Source: Cellulomonas wangleii
GTDB taxonomy: Bacteria > Actinomycetota > Actinomycetes > Actinomycetales > Cellulomonadaceae
Assembly (NCBI RefSeq): GCF_018388445.1
Contig: NZ_CP074405.1
Location: 868,001-932,000, forward strand
Direction: 5' to 3'
Length of the DNA stretch: 64,000 nt
In this document: one piece after another, positions 40,815 through 49,181 of the stretch
Numbering within the stretch: position 1 is the first letter of the stretch
Layout of the letters: each line of letters opens with the position of its first letter
Made by a program: the position numbers and the translations under genes
Notes under the pieces: generated by a model
The model's database searches: none
What the model was told of the DNA's origin: nothing
Seen by the model: the letters and a program-made list of their open reading frames with translations, nothing else

Positions 40815-43400
40815 GTGCCCCGCCCTCGCCGCCCCCGACGTACCGCGCTGGTCGTCGTCGCCGTCCTCGTCGTGCTCGCGCTGCTCGTCTCGCTGCTCGT
40901 GACCGCGCTCGTCCTGCGGCGTCCGCTGCCGGACGCGCAGGGCTCGCAGACGCTGCCCGGGCTGGGTGCGGAGGTCGAGGTGACGCGCGACGCCCGCGGC
41001 GTCCCCACGATCGTCGCCGAGACACCGGCCGACCTGTTCATGGCGCAGGGCTACGTGTCCGCGCAGGACCGGTTCTTCGAGATGGACTACCGGCGGCACG
41101 TCACGGCCGGGCGCCTGTCGGAGCTGGTGGGTCAGGACGAGGACGCGCTGGCGGCCGACCGGATGGTGCGCACGCTCGGGTGGCGCCGCGTGGCCGAGCA
41201 GGAGTGGGGGCTGCTCTCGCAGGAGGCGCGGGACCACCTGCAGGCCTACGCGGACGGCGTCAACGCCTACCTGCAGGACCGGGACCCGGGCTCGATCGCG
41301 ATGGAGTACACGGTGCTGGGCCTGCGCGTGCCGCAGCAGGCCCCCGAGCCGTGGGAGCCGGTCGACTCGCTGGCGTGGCTCAAGGCGTTGGCCTGGGACC
41401 TGCGCTCCAACTACGACCGTGAGCTGTCGCGGGCGAGCACCTACCAGTTCGTGCCGGACGTGGCCCGCGTCGAGGAGCTGTTCCCCCCGTACCCGCAGGA
41501 CCGCAACCTGCCGATCGTCAGTGCCGCCGACGCGGCAGCGCCGGCCGACGCGGCGACGGTCTCGGCCGGGGTCGACCTGGGCCCGGACCTGACCGGTACG
41601 GACCTGCAGGCCGCCCTGGCGTCCGCCGACCGTGCGCTGGCTGCGGTGCCGCGCCTGGTCGGCGAGGGCGAGGGTGTCGGCTCCAACTCGTGGGTCGTGG
41701 GCGGGGCGCACACCACGTCCGGCAAGCCGATCCTGGCCAACGACCCCCACCTCGGGCTCTCGGCACCGGGCACCCTGTCGCAGGTGGGCCTGCGCTGCGC
41801 GGAGGTCGACGACGCCTGCCCGTTCGACGTCACGGGCTTCGCCTTCGCCGGGCTGCCGGGCGTCGTGATCGGGCACAACGGCGAGCTCGCCTGGGGCCTG
41901 ACCAACATGGGTGCCGACGTCACCGACTTCTTCCTGGAGCGGATCGACCGCAACGACGTCCGCGTCGACGGCACGCACGAGCCGCTCGAGGTGCGGATGG
42001 AGACGATCGAGGTCGCCGGTGGCGACGACGTCGAGCACGCGGTCCGCAGCACCCGGCACGGCCCGATCATCTCCGACGTGCTGCCGGTCGACGACGCCAC
42101 GCGCGGACCGCTGCCGCAGGACGCGCCGGGCAACCGGTTCGCCGTGTCCCTGGCGTGGACGGCCCTGGAGCCAGGCCGCACCGTCGAGGCGTTCTTCGAG
42201 CTCATGACGGCGCGGGACGCCGACGACGTCTCGGCGGCCGCCGCCAAGTTCGACGTCCCGGCGCAGAACATCGTCTTCGCCACCACCGACGGGCACATCG
42301 GCTACCAGGCGCCGGGGCGCATCCCCGTGCGCGCGACCGTGGAGGGACCGTTCCCGTCCGACGGCACGTGGCCGCGCCCGGGCTGGGACTCCCGTTACGA
42401 CTGGCAGGGGTGGGTCGACCCCGCCGAGCTGCCGCGCGTCCTGGACCCGGCGGAGGGTTTCGTCGTGGCCGCCAACCAGGCGGTGGCCCCGGCGGGCGTG
42501 GGGCCGTTCCTCATGGACGACGCGGACTACGGCTACCGCAGCCAGCGGATCCGCGACGTGCTGGCCGCGCGCATCGCGGCGGGGCAGCCCGTGGACGTGG
42601 CGAGCACGGCGGACCTGCAGACCGACCGGTACAGCCCGTACGCCGAGGCGCTCCTGCCCGCGCTCCTGGAGGTCGAGGTGCCGGACGCGTTCGACCGCGC
42701 GGGCCAGGACCTGCTGCGCGAGTGGGACCTGACGATGGAGGCCGACTCGTCCGCCGCGATGTACTTCGCCGCGGTGTGGGCGGAGGTCCTCGAGCTGACG
42801 TTCGCGGACGACCTGCCCGAGGGTCACGCGCCGACGGGCGACTCCCGGTGGCTCGAGGTCGTCCGCACGATGCTGCAGAACCCGACGTCGCCGTGGTGGG
42901 ACGACCGGACGACCCCCGGGGTGATCGAGGGCCGCGACGACGTCCTGGCCCGGGCCATGGTCTCCGCACGCCACGCGCTGACGGCCCAGATCGGCGGCCG
43001 CACCGACGACTGGGCGTGGGGGCTGCTGCACGTGGCCGCGCCGGAGCACCCTGTGCTCGGCGGTGCCGGGTCCTCCGCGGCGGTGCGCCGGCTGGTCAAC
43101 CCGGCCCCGCAGGGGGTGGGCGGTGGGGCGTCGCTCGTGGACGCCACGGGCTGGGACGCCTCGAGCGGCTCGTACGCGGTGACGTCCGCACCGGCCATGC
43201 GCATGGTCGTCGACCTGGGCGACCTCGACTCCTCGACCTGGGTGAACCTCACGGGCACGTCGGGCCACCCGGCGAGCGTGCACTACGACGACCAGCTGGA
43301 GGCGTGGGCGCAGGGGCGGCAGTTCCCGTGGCCGTTCTCGGCGGCCGCGGTGCAGGCCGACGCGGTCGACCGCCAGACGCTCGTCCCGCCCGAGGGCTGA
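40815..43400 (+). CDS. Penicillin acylase-family N-terminal nucleophile hydrolase, membrane-anchored
   Basis: An 861-residue Ntn hydrolase expected to self-cleave into alpha and beta subunits. A basic N-terminus and a membrane helix (~12-35) anchor or export it. The alpha part has TRDARGVPTIVAETPADLFM and AQDRFFEMDYRR; the nucleophile Ser290 opens the beta part at GSNSWVVGG, followed by LANDPHLGLSAPG, and the oxyanion-hole and Asn/Arg region lies further on. Relatives hydrolyse amides, including beta-lactam side chains and acyl-homoserine lactones; the substrate is unknown. GTG 40815 is leaderless (TACCCT six bases upstream). The neighbouring CIRCE might also affect it. Confidence 0.88.
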   Translation: MPRPRRPRRTALVVVAVLVVLALLVSLLVTALVLRRPLPDAQGSQTLPGLGAEVEVTRDARGVPTIVAETPADLFMAQGYVSAQDRFFEMDYRRHVTAGRLSELVGQDEDALAADRMVRTLGWRRVAEQEWGLLSQEARDHLQAYADGVNAYLQDRDPGSIAMEYTVLGLRVPQQAPEPWEPVDSLAWLKALAWDLRSNYDRELSRASTYQFVPDVARVEELFPPYPQDRNLPIVSAADAAAPADAATVSAGVDLGPDLTGTDLQAALASADRALAAVPRLVGEGEGVGSNSWVVGGAHTTSGKPILANDPHLGLSAPGTLSQVGLRCAEVDDACPFDVTGFAFAGLPGVVIGHNGELAWGLTNMGADVTDFFLERIDRNDVRVDGTHEPLEVRMETIEVAGGDDVEHAVRSTRHGPIISDVLPVDDATRGPLPQDAPGNRFAVSLAWTALEPGRTVEAFFELMTARDADDVSAAAAKFDVPAQNIVFATTDGHIGYQAPGRIPVRATVEGPFPSDGTWPRPGWDSRYDWQGWVDPAELPRVLDPAEGFVVAANQAVAPAGVGPFLMDDADYGYRSQRIRDVLAARIAAGQPVDVASTADLQTDRYSPYAEALLPALLEVEVPDAFDRAGQDLLREWDLTMEADSSAAMYFAAVWAEVLELTFADDLPEGHAPTGDSRWLEVVRTMLQNPTSPWWDDRTTPGVIEGRDDVLARAMVSARHALTAQIGGRTDDWAWGLLHVAAPEHPVLGGAGSSAAVRRLVNPAPQGVGGGASLVDATGWDASSGSYAVTSAPAMRMVVDLGDLDSSTWVNLTGTSGHPASVHYDDQLEAWAQGRQFPWPFSAAAVQADAVDRQTLVPPEG

Positions 43401-43430
43401 CGGGCCGGGCGCCGCGGCGACGGCCGGCGC

Positions 43431-44123
43431 TCAGCCGGGCGCGTCGGCGGCGGGCCCGGCGGTCTCGGACGTCGCCGGGCCGACGCGGCGCCAGCCGTCG
43501 GGCGTCGCGACCGTGCCGACGGTCCGGTCGTGGGGCTCACGGGGGACCCGGTCGAGGATCTCGTCCTCGTGCACCAGGGCCACGACGGGGGCGTCGGGGC
43601 GCACGTGCGCCAGCACGCGGTCGTACCAGCCGCCGCCCTGGCCGAGCCGGCCGCCCGCGGTGTCGACCGCGAGCGCCGGCACCAGCACGACGTCCGCGTC
43701 ACCCAGTGCGGCCGCGCCGAGCGCGGGCCCGCTCGGCTCCGGCGGCCGGCCCGGGGCACGCTCGTGCAGATCGTCCGGGCCCGCGTACTCCGCCCAGTCG
43801 CGCTGCAGGCCCGTCCCGAGCACGGGCAGCAGCAGCCGCACGCCGCGCGCCGCCAGGGCGTCGATGAGCGGACCGGTCCCGGGTTCGGTGGGGCGCGACG
43901 CGTAGATGCTGACGCAGCGGGCCGCCGCCACCTCGGGGATGGTGAGGACCACCTGCGCGAGCCGCTGTGCGGACTCGGTGCGGCGCCGGGTCGAGCGCTG
44001 CGCGCGGTGGGCACGCACCCGGCGGCGCAGGACGTCCTTCTCCTCGGACGCGTCACGGGGCCGCGAGCGGCGGCCGGTCGCCTCCTCCTCGGCGTGCCAG
44101 GGGGGCTGGGCGACGGCGCTCAT
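43431..44123 (-). CDS. 5-formyltetrahydrofolate cyclo-ligase
   Basis: A 230-residue enzyme that converts 5-formyl-THF plus ATP to 5,10-methenyl-THF. Signatures are KDVLRRRVRAHRAQR near the N-terminus, AARCVSIYASRPTEPGT, and the ATP/substrate motif GRLGQGGGWYDRVLA. Start ATG 44123 has CACACT six bases upstream (leaderless). It is divergent from the MoeA/Glp gene, the same adjacency found in mycobacteria (Rv0992c beside the galU-moeA1-rimJ genes). Confidence 0.9.
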   Translation of the reverse strand: MSAVAQPPWHAEEEATGRRSRPRDASEEKDVLRRRVRAHRAQRSTRRRTESAQRLAQVVLTIPEVAAARCVSIYASRPTEPGTGPLIDALAARGVRLLLPVLGTGLQRDWAEYAGPDDLHERAPGRPPEPSGPALGAAALGDADVVLVPALAVDTAGGRLGQGGGWYDRVLAHVRPDAPVVALVHEDEILDRVPREPHDRTVGTVATPDGWRRVGPATSETAGPAADAPG

Positions 44124-44245
44124 GGGACCAGTGTGGCAAATCCGGACGTGCAGCGGGAGCCTCGTCCGCCCCGACGGCCTGCTGACGTGGGCCGTCGGGG
44201 CGCGGCGCACCCGCCGCTGCGCACTCGTGCGGGCACAATGCGCGC

Positions 44246-45490
44246 ATGAGATCGGTCCAGGACCACCTCGCCACCGTGCTCGCCGCCGCGGGTCCGGTGC
44301 CGCCGCTCGACGTCGTCCTGCACGACGCCGCGGGGTGCATCCTCGCCGCCGACGTCCTCGCGCCCGTCGACGTGCCGGCCGTCCCGGTGGCGACCCGCGA
44401 CGGCTACGCCGTCGCGGCGGACGACACGTACTCGGCCGGGGCGCGCGGGCCGGAGCTGCCGGTGGCGCACGACCTGCACGCGGGCAGCGCGGCCGGTCTG
44501 CGGCACGTGCCGGGCACCGCCGTGCGGGTCGCGTCGGGTGCGCCGCTGCCCCGGGGCGCGGACGCCGTGGTGCCGGTCGAGGAGACGGACCGCGGGCAGG
44601 CGCGCGTGGCGTTCCAGCGCGCCGCCCGGCCCGGTCAGCACGTCCGGTACGCGGGGGCCGACGTGCGCGCGGGGGAGGTCGTGCTCACCGCCGGCACCCG
44701 CCTGGGGGCGCGCCAGATCGCGCTGGCCGCCGCGATCGGCCGCGGTCGGCTCCCCGTGCACCCGACGCCGCGCGTCGTGCTGATGTCGGTGGGCGACGAG
44801 CTCGTGGAGCCGACGACGGCGGCCCGGCCCGGCACGGTGTTCGAGGTCGACGGCCACGCGCTCGAGACGGCCGTGCGGGACGCGGGCGCCACGCCCGTGC
44901 GCGTCGGGGCCGTCCCCGACGAGCACGCCGCCCTGCGCGAGGCCCTCGAGGACCAGCTGGTCCGAGCCGACCTCGTGGTCCTCACCGGCGGGCTGTCCGA
45001 GCTGGCCCACGACACGGTCAAGGACGTCCTGGCGCCGCTGGGCACGGTGCGGCTCGACCAGGTGGCGATGACCCCGGGCACGCGGCACGGCTTCGGCACC
45101 GTCGGGGCGCTGGGGCTGGACGTCGCGGAGCCGGGCGGACGGACGGTCCCCCTGTTCGCGCTGCAGGGGCACCCGGTGGCCGCGCAGGTGTCGTTCGAGG
45201 TGTTCGTACGTCCGGCGCTGCGGGCCATGGCGGGGCACACCGAGCTGTTCCGCCCGTCCGTCGCGGCGGCTGCCACGCACGGATGGGCCTCCCCGCCGGG
45301 ACTGCGCCAGTTCGTGCCCGCCATGGTGCTCGGCTCCCCGGACGAGGGGTACCGCGTCACCCCCGTCGGTGACCCCGCGGCCCCGTCGGTCACCGCGCTG
45401 GCGCACGCCAACGCGCTGGCGGTGGTGGGCGAGGGCGACCTCGGGGTGGAGGCCGGGACGGTCGTGCACTGCCTGGTGCTGGAGGGCTGA
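44246..45490 (+). CDS. MoeA-like gephyrin homologue (Glp)
   Basis: A 414-residue MoeA/gephyrin-E protein: domain III LVLHDAAGCILAADV, the conserved VATRDGYAV, VRVASGAPLPRGADAVVPVE, the MoaB/Mog-like domain with VVLTGGLSELAHDTVKDVL, and LFALQGHPVAAQVSFEVFV. By sequence it could insert molybdate into molybdopterin. However, its position directly before rimJ and a GlpR-type membrane protein matches the actinobacterial Glp, a gephyrin-like protein shown in Corynebacterium to bind FtsZ together with GlpR. No other molybdenum-cofactor genes are near. ATG 44246 is leaderless (CACAAT six bases upstream). Confidence 0.87.
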   Translation: MRSVQDHLATVLAAAGPVPPLDVVLHDAAGCILAADVLAPVDVPAVPVATRDGYAVAADDTYSAGARGPELPVAHDLHAGSAAGLRHVPGTAVRVASGAPLPRGADAVVPVEETDRGQARVAFQRAARPGQHVRYAGADVRAGEVVLTAGTRLGARQIALAAAIGRGRLPVHPTPRVVLMSVGDELVEPTTAARPGTVFEVDGHALETAVRDAGATPVRVGAVPDEHAALREALEDQLVRADLVVLTGGLSELAHDTVKDVLAPLGTVRLDQVAMTPGTRHGFGTVGALGLDVAEPGGRTVPLFALQGHPVAAQVSFEVFVRPALRAMAGHTELFRPSVAAAATHGWASPPGLRQFVPAMVLGSPDEGYRVTPVGDPAAPSVTALAHANALAVVGEGDLGVEAGTVVHCLVLEG

Positions 45491-45494
45491 CGGC

Positions 45495-46106
45495 GTGGCG
45501 ACGGGGTGGCCCGTCCAGCTGGTCGACGGTGACGTGCGCCTGCGTCCGCTGCGCCGGCGCGACGCGGACGCGTGGATGACGATGCGGGCGCGCAACGTCG
45601 GCTGGCTGGAGCCGTGGGACGCGACGAGCCCGGAGCCGGTGCGCGGGCCGCGGCCCACGTTCGGGCAGTTCGTGCGTGCGCTGTCGGCCCAGGCGAGGGA
45701 GGGGTCCGCGCTGCCGTTCGCCGTGGACCGCGGCGGTGAGCTCGTCGGGCAGCTGACGGTGTCGTCGATCCAGTGGGGCTCGTTGCGCTCCGCGGCGATC
45801 GGGTACTGGGTGTCGCAGCACGTCGCGGGGCAGGGGATCACGCCGACGGCGGTGGCGCTCGCGACCGACCACTGCTTCGGTCCGGTCGGGCTGCACCGGG
45901 TCGAGGTGAACATCCGGCCGGAGAACGTACCGTCGCTGCGCGTCGTCGAGAAGCTGGGGTTCCGCGACGAGGGGCTGCGGGAGCGGTACCTGCACATCCA
46001 GGGCCGGTGGTGCGACCACCGGACGTTCGCGCTGACGGTCGAGGACGTGCCCGACGGTCTGCTCGCACGCTGGCACCGCCGGCAGCGCGGCATCGGCAGC
46101 CCCTAG
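45495..46106 (+). CDS. GNAT acetyltransferase, RimJ-like
   Basis: A 203-residue N-acetyltransferase of the RimJ/RimL group. It contains VRLRPLRRRDADAWMTMRAR, the acetyl-CoA-binding region GYWVSQHVAGQGITPTAVAL (Q/RxxG-type), and HRVEVNIRPENVPSLRVVEK followed by LGFRDEGL. RimJ acetylates the N-terminus of ribosomal protein S5 in E. coli; targets of actinobacterial copies are less certain. GTG 45495 begins 5 bases after the Glp stop with GGAGGG overlapping the end of that gene, so the two are translationally linked. Confidence 0.87.
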   Translation: MATGWPVQLVDGDVRLRPLRRRDADAWMTMRARNVGWLEPWDATSPEPVRGPRPTFGQFVRALSAQAREGSALPFAVDRGGELVGQLTVSSIQWGSLRSAAIGYWVSQHVAGQGITPTAVALATDHCFGPVGLHRVEVNIRPENVPSLRVVEKLGFRDEGLRERYLHIQGRWCDHRTFALTVEDVPDGLLARWHRRQRGIGSP

Positions 46107-46186
46107 CACCGCTGCGTGGCGGGAGGTCGGCGCGACACGCCGCACCGGTGCGGCGCGAGGGGCGCCGTGACCCCTACCGTCGTGAC

Positions 46187-47326
46187 GTGAACGATCTCGC
46201 AGGCCCCGTGGCGCTCGCGCTCGTGGGTCTGTGGGCGGCGTATCTGGTGCCGCACCACCTGCGGCACCGTCAACGGTTGCTGGAGGCCCGGGCCGACGAC
46301 CGGTTCTCCGCGGGGCTGCGCGTGGTCGCGGTGGCGAGCAGCACGCGCCGCCGGCTGGGACGCGGGGCCGCGGCGGCCGGGATGTGGGGACCGAGCACGT
46401 CGGCACTGCTGACCCCGGGGACGGGGGTGCCGGCGGCGTACGTCGGCACGCTGACAGGAGGCACCACCGTGGACCGACCGCACGCCACACCCGAGCGCAT
46501 CTCCGCCGAGGCCGCGCGCCGGCTCGCCCAGGCGCGCGCCGCACGGGCCGCCGCTGCCGCGCGCCGTGGCGCCGCCGCGCGCCGTCGCGGGCTGCTCGCG
46601 GGCGTCCTCGCGCTGACCGTCGTCGTCGGCTGGGTCCTGGCCGCCGCCGCGCCCGCCGTCACGTGGGTGGCCGGGGCGGTTCCGTCGGCACTGCTCGCGT
46701 CGGTGGTCGTGCTGGGTCGCCGCGCGGTCCTCGCGGGGCAGGCGTCGGACGCGCAGTGGGCCGAGACGATCGAGCGCGAGGAGCGGCTCGCCGCGCGGCC
46801 GCGCACGGGCGCCACGCCCGCGGTCCGTCCGCGCAGCGGGGCCACGCCGGTCGTGCGGCGTGACGCGGAGCCCGGTGTGCCGGTGCCGCTGGTCACCGGT
46901 CACGCCGTGCGCCCCTCCGACGCGCACACCGAGGTGTTCGAGGCCATCGTCGCCGACCGCGGCGAGTCCGCGGGTCCGGCGCGGCACGCGACCGGCCAGA
47001 CCCCGGTGGTCCGGCGGGCGTCGACGGCACCGGCCGAGGGCGCCGCCGACGCGTCGGTCGAGGAGGAGCGCGACGCGGAGTGGTCGCCCGTCCGGGTGCC
47101 GCGCCCGACGTACGCCATGAAGGCCCCGGCCCCGCGCCGGACGCCCGCCCCGCTCGAGGAGTCCGACGCCGAGGCGTCGACCGTGCGACGTCCGGCGGAC
47201 GCGCCGGCGGCGGCCGAGGAGGCGGCGCCGGGCGCGGTCGTGGCGGCCGACGAGCCGGCAGCCCTGACGACGGGCAGCATCGACCTGAACGCGGTGCTCG
47301 CGCGCCGCCGCGCCGCCGGCCAGTAG
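46187..47326 (+). CDS. GlpR-like divisome membrane protein (Rv0996 type)
   Basis: A 379-residue protein. An N-terminal helix (VALALVGLWAAYLVPHHLRH) is followed by a basic segment, two membrane helices around residues 140-185, and a long acidic, disordered cytosolic tail. The tail includes WSPVRVPRPTYAMKAPAPR, a motif typical of the family, and ends TTGSIDLNAVLARRR. Order and architecture match GlpR, the membrane receptor of the FtsZ-binding protein Glp. Three TGxTPxVR-like motifs occur in the tail (near 46803-46860 and 46986-47016). GTG 46187 has TACCGT six bases upstream, so it can be transcribed independently of rimJ. Confidence 0.78.
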   Translation: MNDLAGPVALALVGLWAAYLVPHHLRHRQRLLEARADDRFSAGLRVVAVASSTRRRLGRGAAAAGMWGPSTSALLTPGTGVPAAYVGTLTGGTTVDRPHATPERISAEAARRLAQARAARAAAAARRGAAARRRGLLAGVLALTVVVGWVLAAAAPAVTWVAGAVPSALLASVVVLGRRAVLAGQASDAQWAETIEREERLAARPRTGATPAVRPRSGATPVVRRDAEPGVPVPLVTGHAVRPSDAHTEVFEAIVADRGESAGPARHATGQTPVVRRASTAPAEGAADASVEEERDAEWSPVRVPRPTYAMKAPAPRRTPAPLEESDAEASTVRRPADAPAAAEEAAPGAVVAADEPAALTTGSIDLNAVLARRRAAGQ

Positions 47327-47427
47327 CCGGTGCCCGCACCCGGCGCACCGGGTGACGTGCGCGGGGACCTCCCGGGCGGTGCGCGGGGACGCGTACCGCG
47401 GGTTTCGTCCCGGGGCCGCGGTGATGC

Positions 47428-47433
47428 TACTGT
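47428..47433 (+). promoter_or_regulatory. -10 box of tRNA-Ala
   Basis: TACTGT lies 14 bases before the mature 5' end. A -35-like TTTCGT at 47403-47408 leaves a 19-base spacer, so the -35 call is tentative. The 120 bases between the GlpR stop and the tRNA hold nothing else that I can see. Confidence 0.5.
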
Positions 47434-47447
47434 GGTCCCCGCTTCAA

Positions 47448-47522
<75 letters not shown>

Positions 47523-47531
47523 CGACAGCGT

Positions 47532-47568
47532 CGAAGAAGGCCGGACCCGGTGGGTCCGGCCTTCTTCG
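47532..47568. terminator. Strong bidirectional terminator
   Basis: A perfect 17-bp stem (47532-47548 with 47552-47568) and a three-base loop. It lies 12 bases after the tRNA and 10 bases from the stop of the convergent cellulase gene, serving both. Confidence 0.9.
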
Positions 47569-47577
47569 TGTCCGGGG

Positions 47578-48663
47578 CTACCAGGCGGCGCGGGCGGCCA
47601 GCCCCAGCAGGTACGCCTCCCAGAACCGTCCGGCGGCGGGGCCGCCGTTGCAGGTGCCGTCGGACCGGCCAGGGGTCTTCAGCCACAGGTCGGCGACGTG
47701 CGGGCCGGTGCCCGTGGCGCGCGGCGGGTTGCCGAGGGCCCGGCCCTCGGGGTTGCACCACACCGTGCCGTTCGGCCCCGCCAGCGGGCCGTTGCCGTTG
47801 CGGGACGTGTCCACGACGAAGCCGGCGCCGCCGACCAGCGCGGACAGCCGCTCGCCGTACGCCACCTCCTGCGCGCCGGTCTGGAAGTTCGACGTGTTGA
47901 CGGCGAACCCGGCCGCCCGGTCGACCCCGGCGTCGCGCAGCCGCTGGGCGATGTCCGCCAGGTGGCGGGCGCTCCAGCCGAAGCTGTTGCTCGACGCGCC
48001 GTCGAGGTAGACCTCGGCGCCCACGGCCGCGTACGCGTCCACCGAGTACCGCAGCATCGCCAGGCGGGCCCCACGGTCGCCGCAGCGGTCGAGGTGCAGC
48101 AGTGCGTCGGGCTCGACCACGACGACGGCGCGCGCACCCGCCAGGCCCGCCGCGACGGCGTCGACCCACGCGCGGTACTCCGCAGGCGTGGCGATGCCCC
48201 CGCCCGAGTGGCTGCCGCAGTCGCGGTCGGGGATCGCGTAGGTCACGACGACCGGCGTCGTGCCCGCCGCGACGGCGGCCTGGGCGTACGCACGGACGCG
48301 CGCCGTGCCGTCGGCGGGGCCCAGCCAGCGTGCGGTGCTCTGCGCCGCCACCTTCTCGAGGAGCCGTGCGTCGCCCGGGCGCCCCTCCGCCCGGGCCGTG
48401 CGGGCCGCCGTCGCGGCGTCGGACGCGGGGTCGACGTAGGCCGGGCGCACCTGCAGGACGGTGCGGTGGGCCTGCGAGCGTTCGACGGTGGCCGGCACCG
48501 CGGCGGGGCCGCCGGTCGCGCTCGCGGGCAGGGGCAGCAGGACGCACACGGTCGCCAGGACGGCGCCGGCGGCGGCGACGGCACGCGGGAGCCGGCGGAC
48601 GGTGGCAGGGGTGGTGGCGGGGGCGGGGGCGGTGGTGGGGGAGGCGGTGGCAGGCACAGGCAT
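47578..48663 (-). CDS. Secreted glycoside hydrolase family 6 endoglucanase
   Basis: A 361-residue exported cellulase. An N-terminal signal (RRLPRAVAAAGAVLATVCVL, ending near ASATGGPA) precedes a single GH6 catalytic domain. Visible landmarks are PVVVTYAIPDRDCGSHSGGG (acid Asp near DCG), ARAVVVVEPDALLHLDRCGD, YLDGASSNSFGWSA, AAGFAVNTSNFQTG and VADLWLKTPGRSDGTCNGGP. GH6 enzymes invert the anomeric centre when cleaving cellulose. No carbohydrate-binding module is present, unusual for Cellulomonas cellulases. Start ATG 48663 has GAGGAG 7 bases upstream; no CebR-type operator is visible upstream. Confidence 0.92.
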   Translation of the reverse strand: MPVPATASPTTAPAPATTPATVRRLPRAVAAAGAVLATVCVLLPLPASATGGPAAVPATVERSQAHRTVLQVRPAYVDPASDAATAARTARAEGRPGDARLLEKVAAQSTARWLGPADGTARVRAYAQAAVAAGTTPVVVTYAIPDRDCGSHSGGGIATPAEYRAWVDAVAAGLAGARAVVVVEPDALLHLDRCGDRGARLAMLRYSVDAYAAVGAEVYLDGASSNSFGWSARHLADIAQRLRDAGVDRAAGFAVNTSNFQTGAQEVAYGERLSALVGGAGFVVDTSRNGNGPLAGPNGTVWCNPEGRALGNPPRATGTGPHVADLWLKTPGRSDGTCNGGPAAGRFWEAYLLGLAARAAW

Positions 48664-48829
48664 GAGGGGCTCCTCGTCGGGGTCCCCTCTCCATCGGTTC
48701 GCGCACGGCGGGTCCTCGCGGCCCGGTGCGGGTGACCGATCCCCGGGCGTTCCGTGCCAAGCGTGGCGTTCCCGGCGACGGCGGACGGTGACGGTGCTCA
48801 CACCGCGGTGCGTCCGCGCGTACCATCCT

Positions 48830-49108
48830 GTGTCGTTCGGCCCGGCCGTCGGCACGTGGCTCGTCGCGGCGCTCGTGCTCGGCAGCGGGATCGTGCCGGT
48901 GGCCTCTGCGTCCTTCGTGGGCCTCGCGGTCGTCACCGTGCTCGTCGCCCTGGCCGCCGCACGGGCGCTGCGGGGGCACCCCGGCCCCGCCCCCGCGACC
49001 GAGGGCAGCGCGTCGGGCGGGGGCCGTCCCCAGGCCCGCCGCGGACGGCGCCGAGGGGCGTCGCACGCCCGGCGACGCACGGGTGAGCGAGGGTCGACGG
49101 GCGCCTGA
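48830..49108 (+). CDS. Small two-helix membrane protein
   Basis: A 92-residue protein with two hydrophobic helices (TWLVAALVLGSGIVPVASA, then SFVGLAVVTVLVALAAARAL) and an Arg/Gly-rich basic tail. GTG 48830 is the most natural start since it opens just before the first helix; TACCAT at 48821-48826 lies only 3 bases upstream, so the true start or promoter may differ. I do not recognise a family. It precedes the UDP-glucose pyrophosphorylase gene but that gene has its own leaderless promoter. Confidence 0.5.
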   Translation: MSFGPAVGTWLVAALVLGSGIVPVASASFVGLAVVTVLVALAAARALRGHPGPAPATEGSASGGGRPQARRGRRRGASHARRRTGERGSTGA

Positions 49109-49181
49109 CGGTTCGTCGACGTCTGTCCGGTGTGAGCGGTCTCACCGCGGCCGACGACCGGTTCGCCGCTAACGTCGGGCC

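Noticed and set aside
44246..45490. A simple molybdenum-cofactor biosynthesis call for the MoeA-like gene
   Set aside because: No other moa/mob genes are near and the rimJ-GlpR neighbourhood points to the division-associated Glp; the cofactor role is kept only as an alternative.
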